Part shown: in pieces, positions 17,244 through 25,253 of the stretch
How the letters are laid out: the number at the start of each line of letters is the position of its first letter
Position numbering within the stretch: the first letter of the stretch is position 1
From: Erythrobacter rubeus
Lineage (GTDB): Bacteria; Pseudomonadota; Alphaproteobacteria; Sphingomonadales; Sphingomonadaceae
Assembly (NCBI RefSeq): GCF_014705715.1
Contig: NZ_JACXLC010000001.1
Location: forward strand, 1,284,457 to 1,348,456
DNA: 64,000 nt
Direction of reading: 5' to 3'
Notes under the pieces: model-generated
Told to the model about the DNA's origin: nothing
Database searches by the model: none
The model's input: the letters and a program-made list of their open reading frames with translations, nothing else
Position numbers and translations under genes: made by a program

Positions 17244-18184
17244 CGGCCCGATCGCATCCATCCATAGCCAAGGCGATCGACGTCGCCGATGTTCGTTTCG
17301 CGCTGCCGGATCTCGCCAAAGCGGAGGCATTCCTGATCGATTTCGGCTTTGCTGTCGAACGGAGCGATGACCGCCTGATCGCTCGGGGTGCCCATGGCAA
17401 CATCGCCTATCTTGCCGAAGCATCAGACGACGATGAAGCGCGATTTGCCGGCTTCTCGTTTGCCGCCACCTCAGCGAACGAAATCGAAGCGTTGGCGGAT
17501 GAGCTAGATGCCGAAACGCGTGAGAACGGCCAAGGATTGTCCGTCAGCTTGATCGATCCGGACGGGTTCAGCGTACGTGCACTCAACCCAGAGCACACAC
17601 CCGGGCCAAAGGCTCCGCCTGTGGGACGCAATGAAAGCGGTACGCGCACCCGCACCCGATCGCGCCTCGCTGTACCCAAGGGTCCTTCGCAGGTGCTGAG
17701 GCTCGGCCATGTCGTGCTTCAGGTGACAGATTTCGAGAGCAGCCTTGCCTGGTATCAGGACCGTTTCGGGCTCCTCATGTCCGACCGCGTGCTCGGCCCC
17801 GACGGCAAGACGACGGTTGGCGCTTTCCTGCGCTGCGACCGCGGCGAGGAAGTGACCGACCATCACAGCCTGTTCCTCATGCAAAGCCCGGGCGGCGTCG
17901 CGAAAATCGAGCACGCGGCATTCGAAGTGGCCGACTTCGACAGTTTGATGGCGGGCGCAGATCACCTCAAGGCGCAGGGCTATGAACAGGAATGGGGCAT
18001 CGGACGGCACCTGCTCGGCGCGCATATTTTCGATTACTGGCGCGACCCCTTCGGTTTCACACTTGAACACTGGACGGATGGCGACCTCATCGACTCCAGC
18101 GATCCGGAAGGCACGCATGACTTGATGGCCTTGCTCGGATCGCAATGGGGACCACCGCACGCAATGCTGGGAGGCGGAAAATGA
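17240..18184 (+). CDS. Two-domain VOC protein, putative extradiol dioxygenase
   Basis: A 314-residue protein with two vicinal-oxygen-chelate halves. The N-terminal half (about 13-118) lacks clear metal ligands. The C-terminal half (about 153-280) keeps all three: His157 in RLGHVVLQ, His225 in KIEHAAF and Glu276 in FTLEHW. This is the arrangement of extradiol ring-cleavage dioxygenases such as catechol 2,3-dioxygenases and chlorohydroquinone dioxygenases, which open dihydroxylated aromatic rings with O2 and Fe(II). A long Arg/Thr-rich linker (130-148) joins the halves. The start at 17240 is chosen because it overlaps the dehalogenase stop as ATGA; the frame is open 57 codons further upstream. 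Its FAH and GST neighbours fit a ring-cleavage pathway. Confidence 0.82.
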   Translation: MTARSHPSIAKAIDVADVRFALPDLAKAEAFLIDFGFAVERSDDRLIARGAHGNIAYLAEASDDDEARFAGFSFAATSANEIEALADELDAETRENGQGLSVSLIDPDGFSVRALNPEHTPGPKAPPVGRNESGTRTRTRSRLAVPKGPSQVLRLGHVVLQVTDFESSLAWYQDRFGLLMSDRVLGPDGKTTVGAFLRCDRGEEVTDHHSLFLMQSPGGVAKIEHAAFEVADFDSLMAGADHLKAQGYEQEWGIGRHLLGAHIFDYWRDPFGFTLEHWTDGDLIDSSDPEGTHDLMALLGSQWGPPHAMLGGGK

Positions 18185-19062
18185 AACTCGCAACGTTCCG
18201 ACACGGAGGAAAAGTCGGACTTGGCGTAGTAGAGAGCGGTGACGGCTCTCCAGCCATCCGCGACCTACGCGGCGCAGAAGACATTGCGGGCGACATGATC
18301 GCTTTGATGAACGGTGGCGAAAGCGCGCTAGACCAGCTGCGCACAGCAGCGGCAGATGCGCCGGCCATCGCGCTCGATGAAGTGGAACTGCTGGCCCCCG
18401 TCCTCAATCCGGGCAAGATCCTCGCCATCGGGCTGAATTACGCCGATCACATCAAAGAGTCTGGGATGGGCACACCCGAGCACCAGATCTGGTTCAACAA
18501 GCAGCGCACCTGCGTGAACGGTCCCTATGCCGACATCAACATGCCCGCGGTCTCGGACAAGCTCGATTTCGAAGCCGAGATGGTCACCGTGATCGGCAAG
18601 ACCTGCAAGCATGTGCCGCGCGAGCGCGCGCATGAGGTCGTGTTCGGCTTCACCTGCGGGAACGATGTTTCGGTCCGTGACTGGCAGCTGAGAACGCCCA
18701 CGATGACAATCGGTAAGAGCTTCGACACGCATGGTCCCACAGGGCCTTGGATCGTTACACCGGATGAATTGGAAGATTGCCACAATGTCGGCTTCATCTG
18801 CACCGTGAATGGCGAGGAAAAGCAGCGCTCGAACACGAAGCACCTTGTCTTCGACGTCTACGACCAGATCGTCGAACTGACCAAGGCCTTCACGCTGGAG
18901 CCCGGCGATCTGATCTTCACCGGGACATCGGGCGGTGTTGGCGTGGCAAAAAAGCCCCCGGAATTCCTGGAGGTCGGCGATGTCGTACGGATCGAGTTCG
19001 ACGGCATCGGCCATATCGAAAACCGGGTCGCCCGTGAAAATGCTGAGACGAGGATAGGCTGA
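18181..19062 (+). CDS. FAH-family hydrolase/isomerase
   Basis: A 293-residue fumarylacetoacetate hydrolase-family enzyme, probably cleaving or isomerising the acyl-pyruvate product of ring opening. The family motifs are visible: Lys-Ile-Leu-Ala-Ile-Gly-Leu-Asn-Tyr at the domain start (about residue 80), Asp-Phe-Glu-Ala-Glu supplying metal ligands (about 130), Gly-Asn-Asp-Val-Ser-Val-Arg-Asp (about 160), a Lys-Ser-Phe-Asp loop, and Gly-Asp-Leu-Ile-Phe-Thr-Gly-Thr near the end. Residues 1-70 form the small N-terminal domain. The ATG at 18181 overlaps the previous stop and begins the conserved part. Possible activities include fumarylpyruvate hydrolase; the exact substrate cannot be told. Confidence 0.87.
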   Translation: MKLATFRHGGKVGLGVVESGDGSPAIRDLRGAEDIAGDMIALMNGGESALDQLRTAAADAPAIALDEVELLAPVLNPGKILAIGLNYADHIKESGMGTPEHQIWFNKQRTCVNGPYADINMPAVSDKLDFEAEMVTVIGKTCKHVPRERAHEVVFGFTCGNDVSVRDWQLRTPTMTIGKSFDTHGPTGPWIVTPDELEDCHNVGFICTVNGEEKQRSNTKHLVFDVYDQIVELTKAFTLEPGDLIFTGTSGGVGVAKKPPEFLEVGDVVRIEFDGIGHIENRVARENAETRIG

Positions 19063-19880
19063 TGAGTGGCGATGCGGGCCTGACGCTGTATCACAACGAC
19101 CTCTCCACCTGTGCGCAGAAGGTCCGTATCGCCTTGGCCGAAAAGGCGCTCGATTGGGAGAGCGTCGAGCTGGACCTGAGAGCGGGGGAGCAGAAGACGC
19201 CGGAATTCCTGGCGCTCAATCCGGCTGGTGTCGTACCGGTTCTCGTACATGGTGAGACGACTGTCACCGAATCCACGATCATCCTCGAATATCTCGAAGA
19301 CGGCTTTCCCGGCAGGCCGCTCCGGCCCGAAAGCGCTGCGGCGCGTGCGTTAATGCGCGGATGGATGAAGCGGCTCGACGATCGTCTCCATGCGATGACC
19401 GGCGTGTTGTCCTTCGCGCTGGCGTTCCGGCACGAATACCTTGCTCTCCCGGACAAGGGCCAGAAGCTCATCGACGGCACGCCCGATCCGATGGCGCGTG
19501 CGGCGAAGATGGGCCTGATCCAGCAAGGCGCAGATTTTCCGGCAGTGGGTACGGCGCTTCAGGAATTCGATGCCGCACTCGGCGAGCTTGACGCGGTGCT
19601 GGCGGAATCGTCCAGAGGCTTTATCGCGGGCTCCTATTCGCTCGCCGAAGCTGCGTGGATTCCGTACGTCAACCGGCTTGAGCATCTGGGGCTTGGATGG
19701 CTTTGGGATGACAGGCAGCGCGTAGCCAAGTGGTGGGACGACGTGCGCGCGCGGGATAGCTATTCCGTCGCTATCGCCAATGTCGAAAAGCCCGACCGCG
19801 TGCGCCTGATGCACGAGAAGTCGGCGGAAGTGTCCGATCGTATGGCCAGCTGGCGCGAAGAGCTTGCGCAGGCCGGGTGA
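19062..19880 (+). CDS. Zeta-like glutathione S-transferase
   Basis: A 272-residue GST. The thioredoxin-like half (7-88) carries Ser15-Thr-Cys17-Ala-Gln-Lys-Val-Arg, a variant of the zeta-class Ser-Ser-Cys motif found in maleylacetoacetate/maleylpyruvate isomerases and also like the catalytic Ser-x-Cys of tetrachlorohydroquinone dehalogenases. NPAGVVPVLVH and Thr-Glu-Ser-Thr form the glutathione site. The C-terminal helical half (95-260) is longer than usual. Between the ring-cleaving enzyme and a sulfatase, a glutathione-dependent cis-trans isomerase or reductive dehalogenase is most plausible. The start overlaps the FAH stop (TGATG). Confidence 0.85.
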   Translation: MSGDAGLTLYHNDLSTCAQKVRIALAEKALDWESVELDLRAGEQKTPEFLALNPAGVVPVLVHGETTVTESTIILEYLEDGFPGRPLRPESAAARALMRGWMKRLDDRLHAMTGVLSFALAFRHEYLALPDKGQKLIDGTPDPMARAAKMGLIQQGADFPAVGTALQEFDAALGELDAVLAESSRGFIAGSYSLAEAAWIPYVNRLEHLGLGWLWDDRQRVAKWWDDVRARDSYSVAIANVEKPDRVRLMHEKSAEVSDRMASWREELAQAG

Positions 19881-21439
19881 GCGGCCGCCCGAACATTCTG
19901 CTGATCATGACCGACCAGCACCGCGCCGACCATACCGGTTTCGGAGGCAATCGCGTGGTGCAGACACCGCATCTCGACGGGCTGGCTGCGCGCGGGACGG
20001 TGTTCGACAAAGCGTATGTTGCCAATCCGATCTGCATGCCGAACAGGGCCTCGATCATGACCGGCCTGATGCCCTCGGCACACGGTTCGACGATGAACGG
20101 CATTTCGCTCGACTGGGGCGCGCGCACCTTTGCGCGCAGTGCACGGGAGGCAGGCTATCGAACCGCGCTCATCGGGAAATCCCACCTGCAGATCATGAAC
20201 GACGTGCCCGAGGCGACACGGCGGGTTCTGGGTGACGACCCCCTCGAAGATGGCATGGCGGCGAGCTGGCCGGAGGGCTGGGATGCGCTCGAAGACATGG
20301 ACGCATGGCGCGCGGGCGAGGTTGAGGTTCCATCCGATTTCTACGGCTTCGACCATGTCGGCCTGACCATATTCCATTCGGATTTGTGCTCGGGCCACTA
20401 TTACCGCTGGCTGCTAGATAAAGGGGTCGATCCAGAGACCTTGCAGGGGCCGAAGGTCGCGCGCGAAAGCGGGTTCGAAACGCAGCAGGTGTGGCACACT
20501 TCGACGCCCGAAGAGCTCTATCCTACCACCTATGTGGCCGAAGAAGCGTGCGCTTTTCTCGATACGCAGCGGGAGAGCGACGATCCGTTCCTCCTCAAGG
20601 TCAGCTTCCCCGATCCGCACCATCCCTTCACCCCGCCCGGCAAATATTGGGACATGTACTCGCCCGAGGACATCGAACTGCCGGCGACGTTTTTCGACGA
20701 CCACGCCAAGTCACCCAGCTTCATTCGCTTGTTAGCCAGCGAGCGCGGGGACGGCGCCCATCTCATGATGCCGTTCAGCCCCACCGAAGCGCAGTTCAAA
20801 CGCATGGCGGCCGCCGAATACGGCATGATCACCATGATCGACGATGCGGTGGGAATTATCCTCGGCAAGCTGGAGGAGATGGGGGTTGCGGACGATACGA
20901 TTGTCATCTTCACCTCCGACCACGGCGACATGTTCGGCGATCACGGCCTGATGTTGAAAGTGGGAATGCATTACGAAGGCTGTATCAGGGTGCCGCTGGT
21001 TGTGGCTGGCCCCGGCATCGCCGCCGGACGCACCGATGCGCTTGCCTCGTCGACCGATATTGCTGCCACGATCATGGCAATGACGGGGAATCGCCCGAGC
21101 TACAATATGACCGGCCGCGACCTTACGCCTATCCTCGCGGACCACGACGCTAGAGTCCGCGACAGCATCCTAATCGAGGAAGAGCATATCTTCCCCGATC
21201 CGACTATCGGCGCACCGATTAATTTGCGCTCGCTCGTGACCGGGAACGCACGTCTTACTGTGCGGTACGGCAATGCTGGTGACGGGGAACTCTACCAGAC
21301 CGATCAGGACCCCGACGAGTTGCACAACAGGTTCGGCGACAAAGATCATGCTGCGCTTCGCCAGGAGATGACCAACGCGCTCAATCAGGCGATGATCGAG
21401 GCTGCTCGAACCGTCCGCAAGCCGAAGGCGCAAGCATGA
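19877..21439 (+). CDS. Cytosolic sulfatase (type I, Cys)
   Basis: A 520-residue sulfatase with the standard active-site motif Cys53-Met-Pro-Asn-Arg57, where Cys is matured to formylglycine. The metal-binding Met-Thr-Asp-Gln-His-Arg near residue 11 and Thr-Ser-Asp-His-Gly-Asp-Met-Phe-Gly-Asp-His-Gly near residue 350 are intact. There is no signal peptide; the protein begins almost directly with the core strand, so it acts in the cytosol, unlike the Tat-exported sulfatase of the same operon. The GTG start overlaps the GST stop as GTGA. It could remove a second sulfate after import or act on choline-sulfate-like or aryl sulfates. Confidence 0.9.
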   Translation: MSGRPNILLIMTDQHRADHTGFGGNRVVQTPHLDGLAARGTVFDKAYVANPICMPNRASIMTGLMPSAHGSTMNGISLDWGARTFARSAREAGYRTALIGKSHLQIMNDVPEATRRVLGDDPLEDGMAASWPEGWDALEDMDAWRAGEVEVPSDFYGFDHVGLTIFHSDLCSGHYYRWLLDKGVDPETLQGPKVARESGFETQQVWHTSTPEELYPTTYVAEEACAFLDTQRESDDPFLLKVSFPDPHHPFTPPGKYWDMYSPEDIELPATFFDDHAKSPSFIRLLASERGDGAHLMMPFSPTEAQFKRMAAAEYGMITMIDDAVGIILGKLEEMGVADDTIVIFTSDHGDMFGDHGLMLKVGMHYEGCIRVPLVVAGPGIAAGRTDALASSTDIAATIMAMTGNRPSYNMTGRDLTPILADHDARVRDSILIEEEHIFPDPTIGAPINLRSLVTGNARLTVRYGNAGDGELYQTDQDPDELHNRFGDKDHAALRQEMTNALNQAMIEAARTVRKPKAQA

Positions 21440-22797
21440 GCGATCAGGCGACAAAGCTGCCCGCGAAATACAAGCTCAGCTATGGCGTGAGCGAATTCGG
21501 CAAGGCGCTCTTCATTCACGGCCCGAACTTGGTCTGGCTTTTCTTCCTGACCGAGGTGCTGGACATTCCTCCTGCGACGGCAGGACTGGTCATCCTCGCA
21601 CCGATGATCTGGGACGCCGTGACCGATCCACTGGTCGGATACTGGATGGACCGCACGCGATTGCCGTGGGGGAAATACGTCCCCTACATCTTCTTCGCGG
21701 CCCCGATTGCCTCGCTCGCCTTTGTGTTCTTCTTCACCGATTTCGGGCTTCAGGGGCCGGCAGCGGCATGGAGCGCGTTGTTGGTCGCGATCTTCTTCAG
21801 GACCGCGCTGACCGTAGTCGACGTGCCGCATAACGGCCTGATGGCGCGGGTCACATCATCGTCTTCGGAAAGGTCGGCTATTGCCGGGGCGAAGATGTTC
21901 TTCAACGCCTTCGCAATGGTCGCCATCGCAATCGCGGTTCGACCCATTCTTTCAGGCGATGGGAGCAATTACGACCGGTTCACGCTCTATGCTGGCATAG
22001 GCGCGGTCATCGCCGTCTTGGCGTTATGGCAGTGCGCCTGGTTCTTCCGGCGCCTCGATACCGTCGAGACCGGTCGGGGCGAGGCACAACTCACGCCGAT
22101 GGAGGCGTGGTCGAACCTCAGCACCAATCACTATCTCTGGATATTGCTGGCCGTCGGGATCGTCGCGGTCATGTTGCTGCCGAGCTTTGCGAAAACGGTC
22201 CTATATTTCGCGAAGTACAATTTGGGCGATGAAGCTTTCGGCGGTATTGCGCTCTTGACGTTCACCCTGGCGACGGCGCTTTCCATTCCGCTGTGGGGTC
22301 TCACGGGGCGAAAGGTGGACAAGGCGCGTTTGCTTCAGCTTGCACATGCCACGATCCTGACGGGATTGGTCTTGTTCTATCTCTACGACGGTACCGCGAG
22401 GCCTGTGCTGCTCGGCCTCATGGCGATCATCGGTATCGGCGCAGGCGGCGCCAACGTATTGACCCTGGCGCTCGTGCCCGACGTCGTAGAATACGGACAA
22501 TGGAAGACCGGCAAGCGGGTGGAGGCCGGAGTGTTTGGATGCTTCACCTTTTCCGCAAAAGCGGGGAACGGGCTCGGTGCAGGGCTACTGGGCCTTTTGC
22601 TTGGCGCAGTCGGTTTTGTCGCCAACACCGATCAGTCGCCGGAGACTCTGACCGGCATCAAGACCATCATGACGCTACTGCCCGCTGCGGGCTCGGCGAT
22701 CGTTATCATGCTGCTGGCGCGCTTCGACCTCGGTCACGAGGCTCATGCCCGGCTGGTTTCGGAAATCGGACAGGCAGAGCCGGCGGGAGCGCGCTGA
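21436..22797 (+). CDS. GPH-family MFS transporter
   Basis: A 453-residue protein with about 12 hydrophobic segments, of the glycoside-pentoside-hexuronide:cation symporter type. The N-terminal Leu-Ser-Tyr-Gly-Val-Ser-Glu-Phe-Gly-Lys and the loop Asp-Pro-Leu-Val-Gly-Tyr-Trp-Met-Asp-Arg-Thr near residue 68 are family signatures. It should import an organic solute with a cation across the inner membrane. Family substrates are usually sugars, but relatives in catabolic operons of other compounds exist. Its place after two sulfatases suggests uptake of the partly desulfated substrate. It overlaps the sulfatase stop as ATGA and ends three bases before the last GST. Confidence 0.88.
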   Translation: MSDQATKLPAKYKLSYGVSEFGKALFIHGPNLVWLFFLTEVLDIPPATAGLVILAPMIWDAVTDPLVGYWMDRTRLPWGKYVPYIFFAAPIASLAFVFFFTDFGLQGPAAAWSALLVAIFFRTALTVVDVPHNGLMARVTSSSSERSAIAGAKMFFNAFAMVAIAIAVRPILSGDGSNYDRFTLYAGIGAVIAVLALWQCAWFFRRLDTVETGRGEAQLTPMEAWSNLSTNHYLWILLAVGIVAVMLLPSFAKTVLYFAKYNLGDEAFGGIALLTFTLATALSIPLWGLTGRKVDKARLLQLAHATILTGLVLFYLYDGTARPVLLGLMAIIGIGAGGANVLTLALVPDVVEYGQWKTGKRVEAGVFGCFTFSAKAGNGLGAGLLGLLLGAVGFVANTDQSPETLTGIKTIMTLLPAAGSAIVIMLLARFDLGHEAHARLVSEIGQAEPAGAR

Positions 22798-22800
22798 CCG

Positions 22801-23559
22801 ATGGGTGTGCATCAGACCAACAGCACGCTCGCGAAATCGCTTGTCGGTGTTCACTTGTTTCATTTCTTCATGTCGAACTGCTCTCAGCGGGTCCGCTTCG
22901 CTCTCGAGGAGAAGGGCATCGAGTGGACCTCGCACCATTTGAACCTGCCCGCGCGCGAGCACATGACCGCCGAATATCGCGAGCTGAACCCGAACGGCGT
23001 TGTCCCGACCCTCGTGCACGACGGCACGGTCATTATCGAATCCAACGACATCATTGCCTATATCGATGGAGCTTTCGAAGGCCCGCACCTCAGCGCACAA
23101 TCCGATAGGACGGCGGTGCAGCTGGAAGAGCTTCTCATGCTTTCGGACGAAGCGCAGCCCGCGATCAAGGTGCTCAGTCACGAGTTGCTGTTCAAGCCAG
23201 TTCGCAAGGTCACAGCCGATGATGTGGCGGCCATGGGGTCAGAGGGAGCGCGCCCCGAGCTCGTCGCATTCATGCGGGACTTCAGCGAGGATGGGGCGGC
23301 CTGGCAGGAGCGTGTGGCGATCGCGCAGCAAAACATGCGGGGCATGCTCGCCCGGCTCGACGCCTGCCTCGGCGATGCGGGATCATGGCTGCTGGGCGAG
23401 CAATTCGGACTCGCGGACATCAGCTGGAGCGTCAACGCGCTGCGGCTCATGCAAGCGCGCTTCGACACAAGCGATTGGCGCGCGTTCGAGGAGTGGCGCG
23501 ATCGCGTCGTCGCGCGCCCGGCTTTCGTCAGCGCGGTGACGCAATACGCACCGGGCTGA
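22801..23559 (+). CDS. Second glutathione S-transferase of the catabolic operon
   Basis: A 252-residue GST with a 17-residue N-terminal extension. The active-site segment is Ser25-Asn-Cys27-Ser-Gln-Arg-Val-Arg, again a zeta-type Ser-x-Cys. LNPNGVVPTLVH and Ile-Glu-Ser-Asn complete the glutathione site; the C-terminal helical domain runs to the end and contains ADISW. It is only distantly similar to the GST at 19062, so the pair did not arise by recent duplication and probably performs two reactions, such as isomerisation and thiolytic dehalogenation. It is the last gene of the operon; no clear terminator follows. Confidence 0.85.
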   Translation: MGVHQTNSTLAKSLVGVHLFHFFMSNCSQRVRFALEEKGIEWTSHHLNLPAREHMTAEYRELNPNGVVPTLVHDGTVIIESNDIIAYIDGAFEGPHLSAQSDRTAVQLEELLMLSDEAQPAIKVLSHELLFKPVRKVTADDVAAMGSEGARPELVAFMRDFSEDGAAWQERVAIAQQNMRGMLARLDACLGDAGSWLLGEQFGLADISWSVNALRLMQARFDTSDWRAFEEWRDRVVARPAFVSAVTQYAPG

Positions 23560-23651
23560 AGAGCGCACCACTTCCAAGCCCATCGAAAAACACGTCCTCA
23601 GAATGGCCCAAATGTTAACGTGAAACCGGGGCCGGAGTAACCTTTCAATAA

Positions 23652-23671
23652 CCCGCCTTCGCTAAGGCGGG
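23652..23671 (+). promoter_or_regulatory. Hairpin covering the ribosome entry site of the first DUF11 gene
   Basis: CCCGCCTT (23652-23659) pairs perfectly with AAGGCGGG (23664-23671) around the loop CGCT, three bases before the ATG at 23675. The only Shine-Dalgarno-like sequence, AAGGCGG, is inside the 3' arm. A folded leader would therefore hide the ribosome site, suggesting translational control of the operon. There is no T-run, and a start codon follows at once, so it is not an ordinary terminator. Confidence 0.55.
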
Positions 23672-23674
23672 GCC

Positions 23675-24658
23675 ATGAAATACGCACAATCCCTTATCCA
23701 GCTTGGCGCTACCGCATTAACTGTATCTGTTGCCGGTGTCTCGTCGGCAGCACTTGCTGAGGGCGTGGATGCGGGCTCGCTGATCGAGAATACCGCTACG
23801 GCAACCTACGATGGCGGTGCCGGTTCGGTCACGGTTGATTCCAACACCGTCACAGTTCGGGTTGATGAGCTTCTGGACGTAACCACGACGTCGCTCGACG
23901 CCGGGCCGATCAGCGCAGCACCGGGTGAGGTCGTGTTGACCTTCGAGGTCACAAACACCGGAAATGGACCGGAAGCGTTCGAATTGACCGCAAATCCCAC
24001 CGTTCCCGGAAACGAATTTGAGACGGTGATTGAAAGCATCGCAGTCGATACCAACGAAAACGGCGTTTATGACGAAGGTGTCGATGAGATCCTTACCGGA
24101 CCAGAGACAACCTCTTCGCTCGCGGCTGACGACGCCATCACGGTCTTCGTCATCGCCACTGTGCCATCCGGTGTTGCCGACGGTGACCAGAGCCAAGTGC
24201 AGCTGACTGCCGCGGCTCAAACCGGAACCGGCACGCCTGGCACCGTTTTTGCCGGTGCAGGTGTTGGTGGTGCAGACGCAGTGGTCGGCACGACCGCTGC
24301 GACCGCAAGCGCCACCGGATCGCTCGCGGTCGGTATCACCACGGTCGATCTCACTAAGTCCGCAACTATTGCCGATCCCTTTGGTGGCGACAGCGCCGTT
24401 CCCGGTGCAGTGGTCACCTTCACGATCGTCGCCGAAGTTGCCGGAAGCGGCTCTGTGGACGACCTCGTCGTCGCCGACGCCATCCCAACCGACACAACAT
24501 ACGTTGCCGGAACGCTCGCGCTCGGCGGCGCGTCGCTGACCGATGCCGCGGGTGACGACGCAGGTCAGGCGTCCAACGCATCCGGCATCAGCGTCGATCT
24601 CGGCACTGTTTCGGGCGGGACATCGCAAACAATCACTTTTGACGTAACGATAAACTAA
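23675..24658 (+). CDS. Exported DUF11-type repeat protein, operon gene 1
   Basis: A 327-residue secreted protein: signal peptide 1-29 (Ala-Leu-Ala-Glu), then beta-rich, acidic, nearly Lys/Arg-free sequence. After the signal comes a short motif, Leu-Ile-Glu-Asn-Thr-Ala-x-Ala-Thr-Tyr-x-Gly-Gly, shared with genes 3 and 4 of this operon. Two Ig-like beta-sandwich units follow, the second (about 225-327) being a DUF11 domain with a VPGAVVTFTI strand. A short Asp-x-Asn-Glu-Asn-Gly loop near residue 127 may bind calcium. It ends in Val-Thr-Ile-Asn, as does the protein of gene 3. Probably a cell-surface structural subunit; no enzyme domain. Confidence 0.72.
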   Translation: MKYAQSLIQLGATALTVSVAGVSSAALAEGVDAGSLIENTATATYDGGAGSVTVDSNTVTVRVDELLDVTTTSLDAGPISAAPGEVVLTFEVTNTGNGPEAFELTANPTVPGNEFETVIESIAVDTNENGVYDEGVDEILTGPETTSSLAADDAITVFVIATVPSGVADGDQSQVQLTAAAQTGTGTPGTVFAGAGVGGADAVVGTTAATASATGSLAVGITTVDLTKSATIADPFGGDSAVPGAVVTFTIVAEVAGSGSVDDLVVADAIPTDTTYVAGTLALGGASLTDAAGDDAGQASNASGISVDLGTVSGGTSQTITFDVTIN

Positions 24659-24678
24659 AACAAACCGGGGGTAAAACC

Positions 24679-25185
24679 ATGAATACATTCGCAAAATTTG
24701 CCGCAGCATTATGTGCAACATCGCTTTTCGCAGCGCCTGCCTTCGCTCAGGACGCGGGGCCAGGCGAAACATTGGGGGCGACGACCCCGGTCGAATTGTC
24801 GGGCGATGTGCTTCTGGCAAAAACCGTTTCCGACGCCTCTGGCGTTGAGCGCATCGAACTTGTCGAGCCCGACCTTATCGTGCCAGGCGACCGTCTGGTC
24901 TTCGGTACGATGTACAAGAACAGCAGCGCCGAAGCCGTCACCAACTTCACGGTCACGAACCCGCTGCCCGAGGCCGTCCGTCTTGCACCCGATGCCGATG
25001 CCGAACTGGTCGTGTCGGTCGATGGGGCAAAAACATGGGGCATTTTGGCCAACCTCACCATCGTTTCCGCAAACGGTGCTGAACGATCGGCGATTCATGC
25101 CGATGTGACGCATGTTCGCTGGACGCTTGACGCTATCGCGCCCGGCGAAAGCGGCCGTCTCGAATATCAAGCCATCATTCGCTGA
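24679..25185 (+). CDS. Small exported DUF11-like protein, operon gene 2
   Basis: A 168-residue secreted protein with signal peptide 1-24 (Ala-Phe-Ala-Gln) and one DUF11-like beta-sandwich (about 50-168): Leu-Leu-Ala-Lys-Thr-Val, then PGDRLVFGTMY, NFTVTNPLPEAV and a final Gly-Arg-Leu-Glu-Tyr-Gln. It lacks the N-terminal motif of genes 1, 3 and 4. It follows gene 1 by 20 bases and has a GGGGG-containing ribosome binding site. Its single domain and short length suit a minor subunit, adaptor or periplasmic chaperone for the larger partners; this is inference. Confidence 0.68.
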   Translation: MNTFAKFAAALCATSLFAAPAFAQDAGPGETLGATTPVELSGDVLLAKTVSDASGVERIELVEPDLIVPGDRLVFGTMYKNSSAEAVTNFTVTNPLPEAVRLAPDADAELVVSVDGAKTWGILANLTIVSANGAERSAIHADVTHVRWTLDAIAPGESGRLEYQAIIR

Positions 25186-25253
25186 CTAGCGGAAGGTAAC
25201 CGCCAAGTCCTGCGGGCGGTCTTTCGACGCGGGGCACACGCAAGGAAAATGAA

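Noticed and set aside
23717-24820. 367-codon open frame on the minus strand
   Set aside because: It is antisense to DUF11 genes 1 and 2, which have signal peptides and domains; the mirror frame is Arg/Gly/Cys-rich and unlikely.
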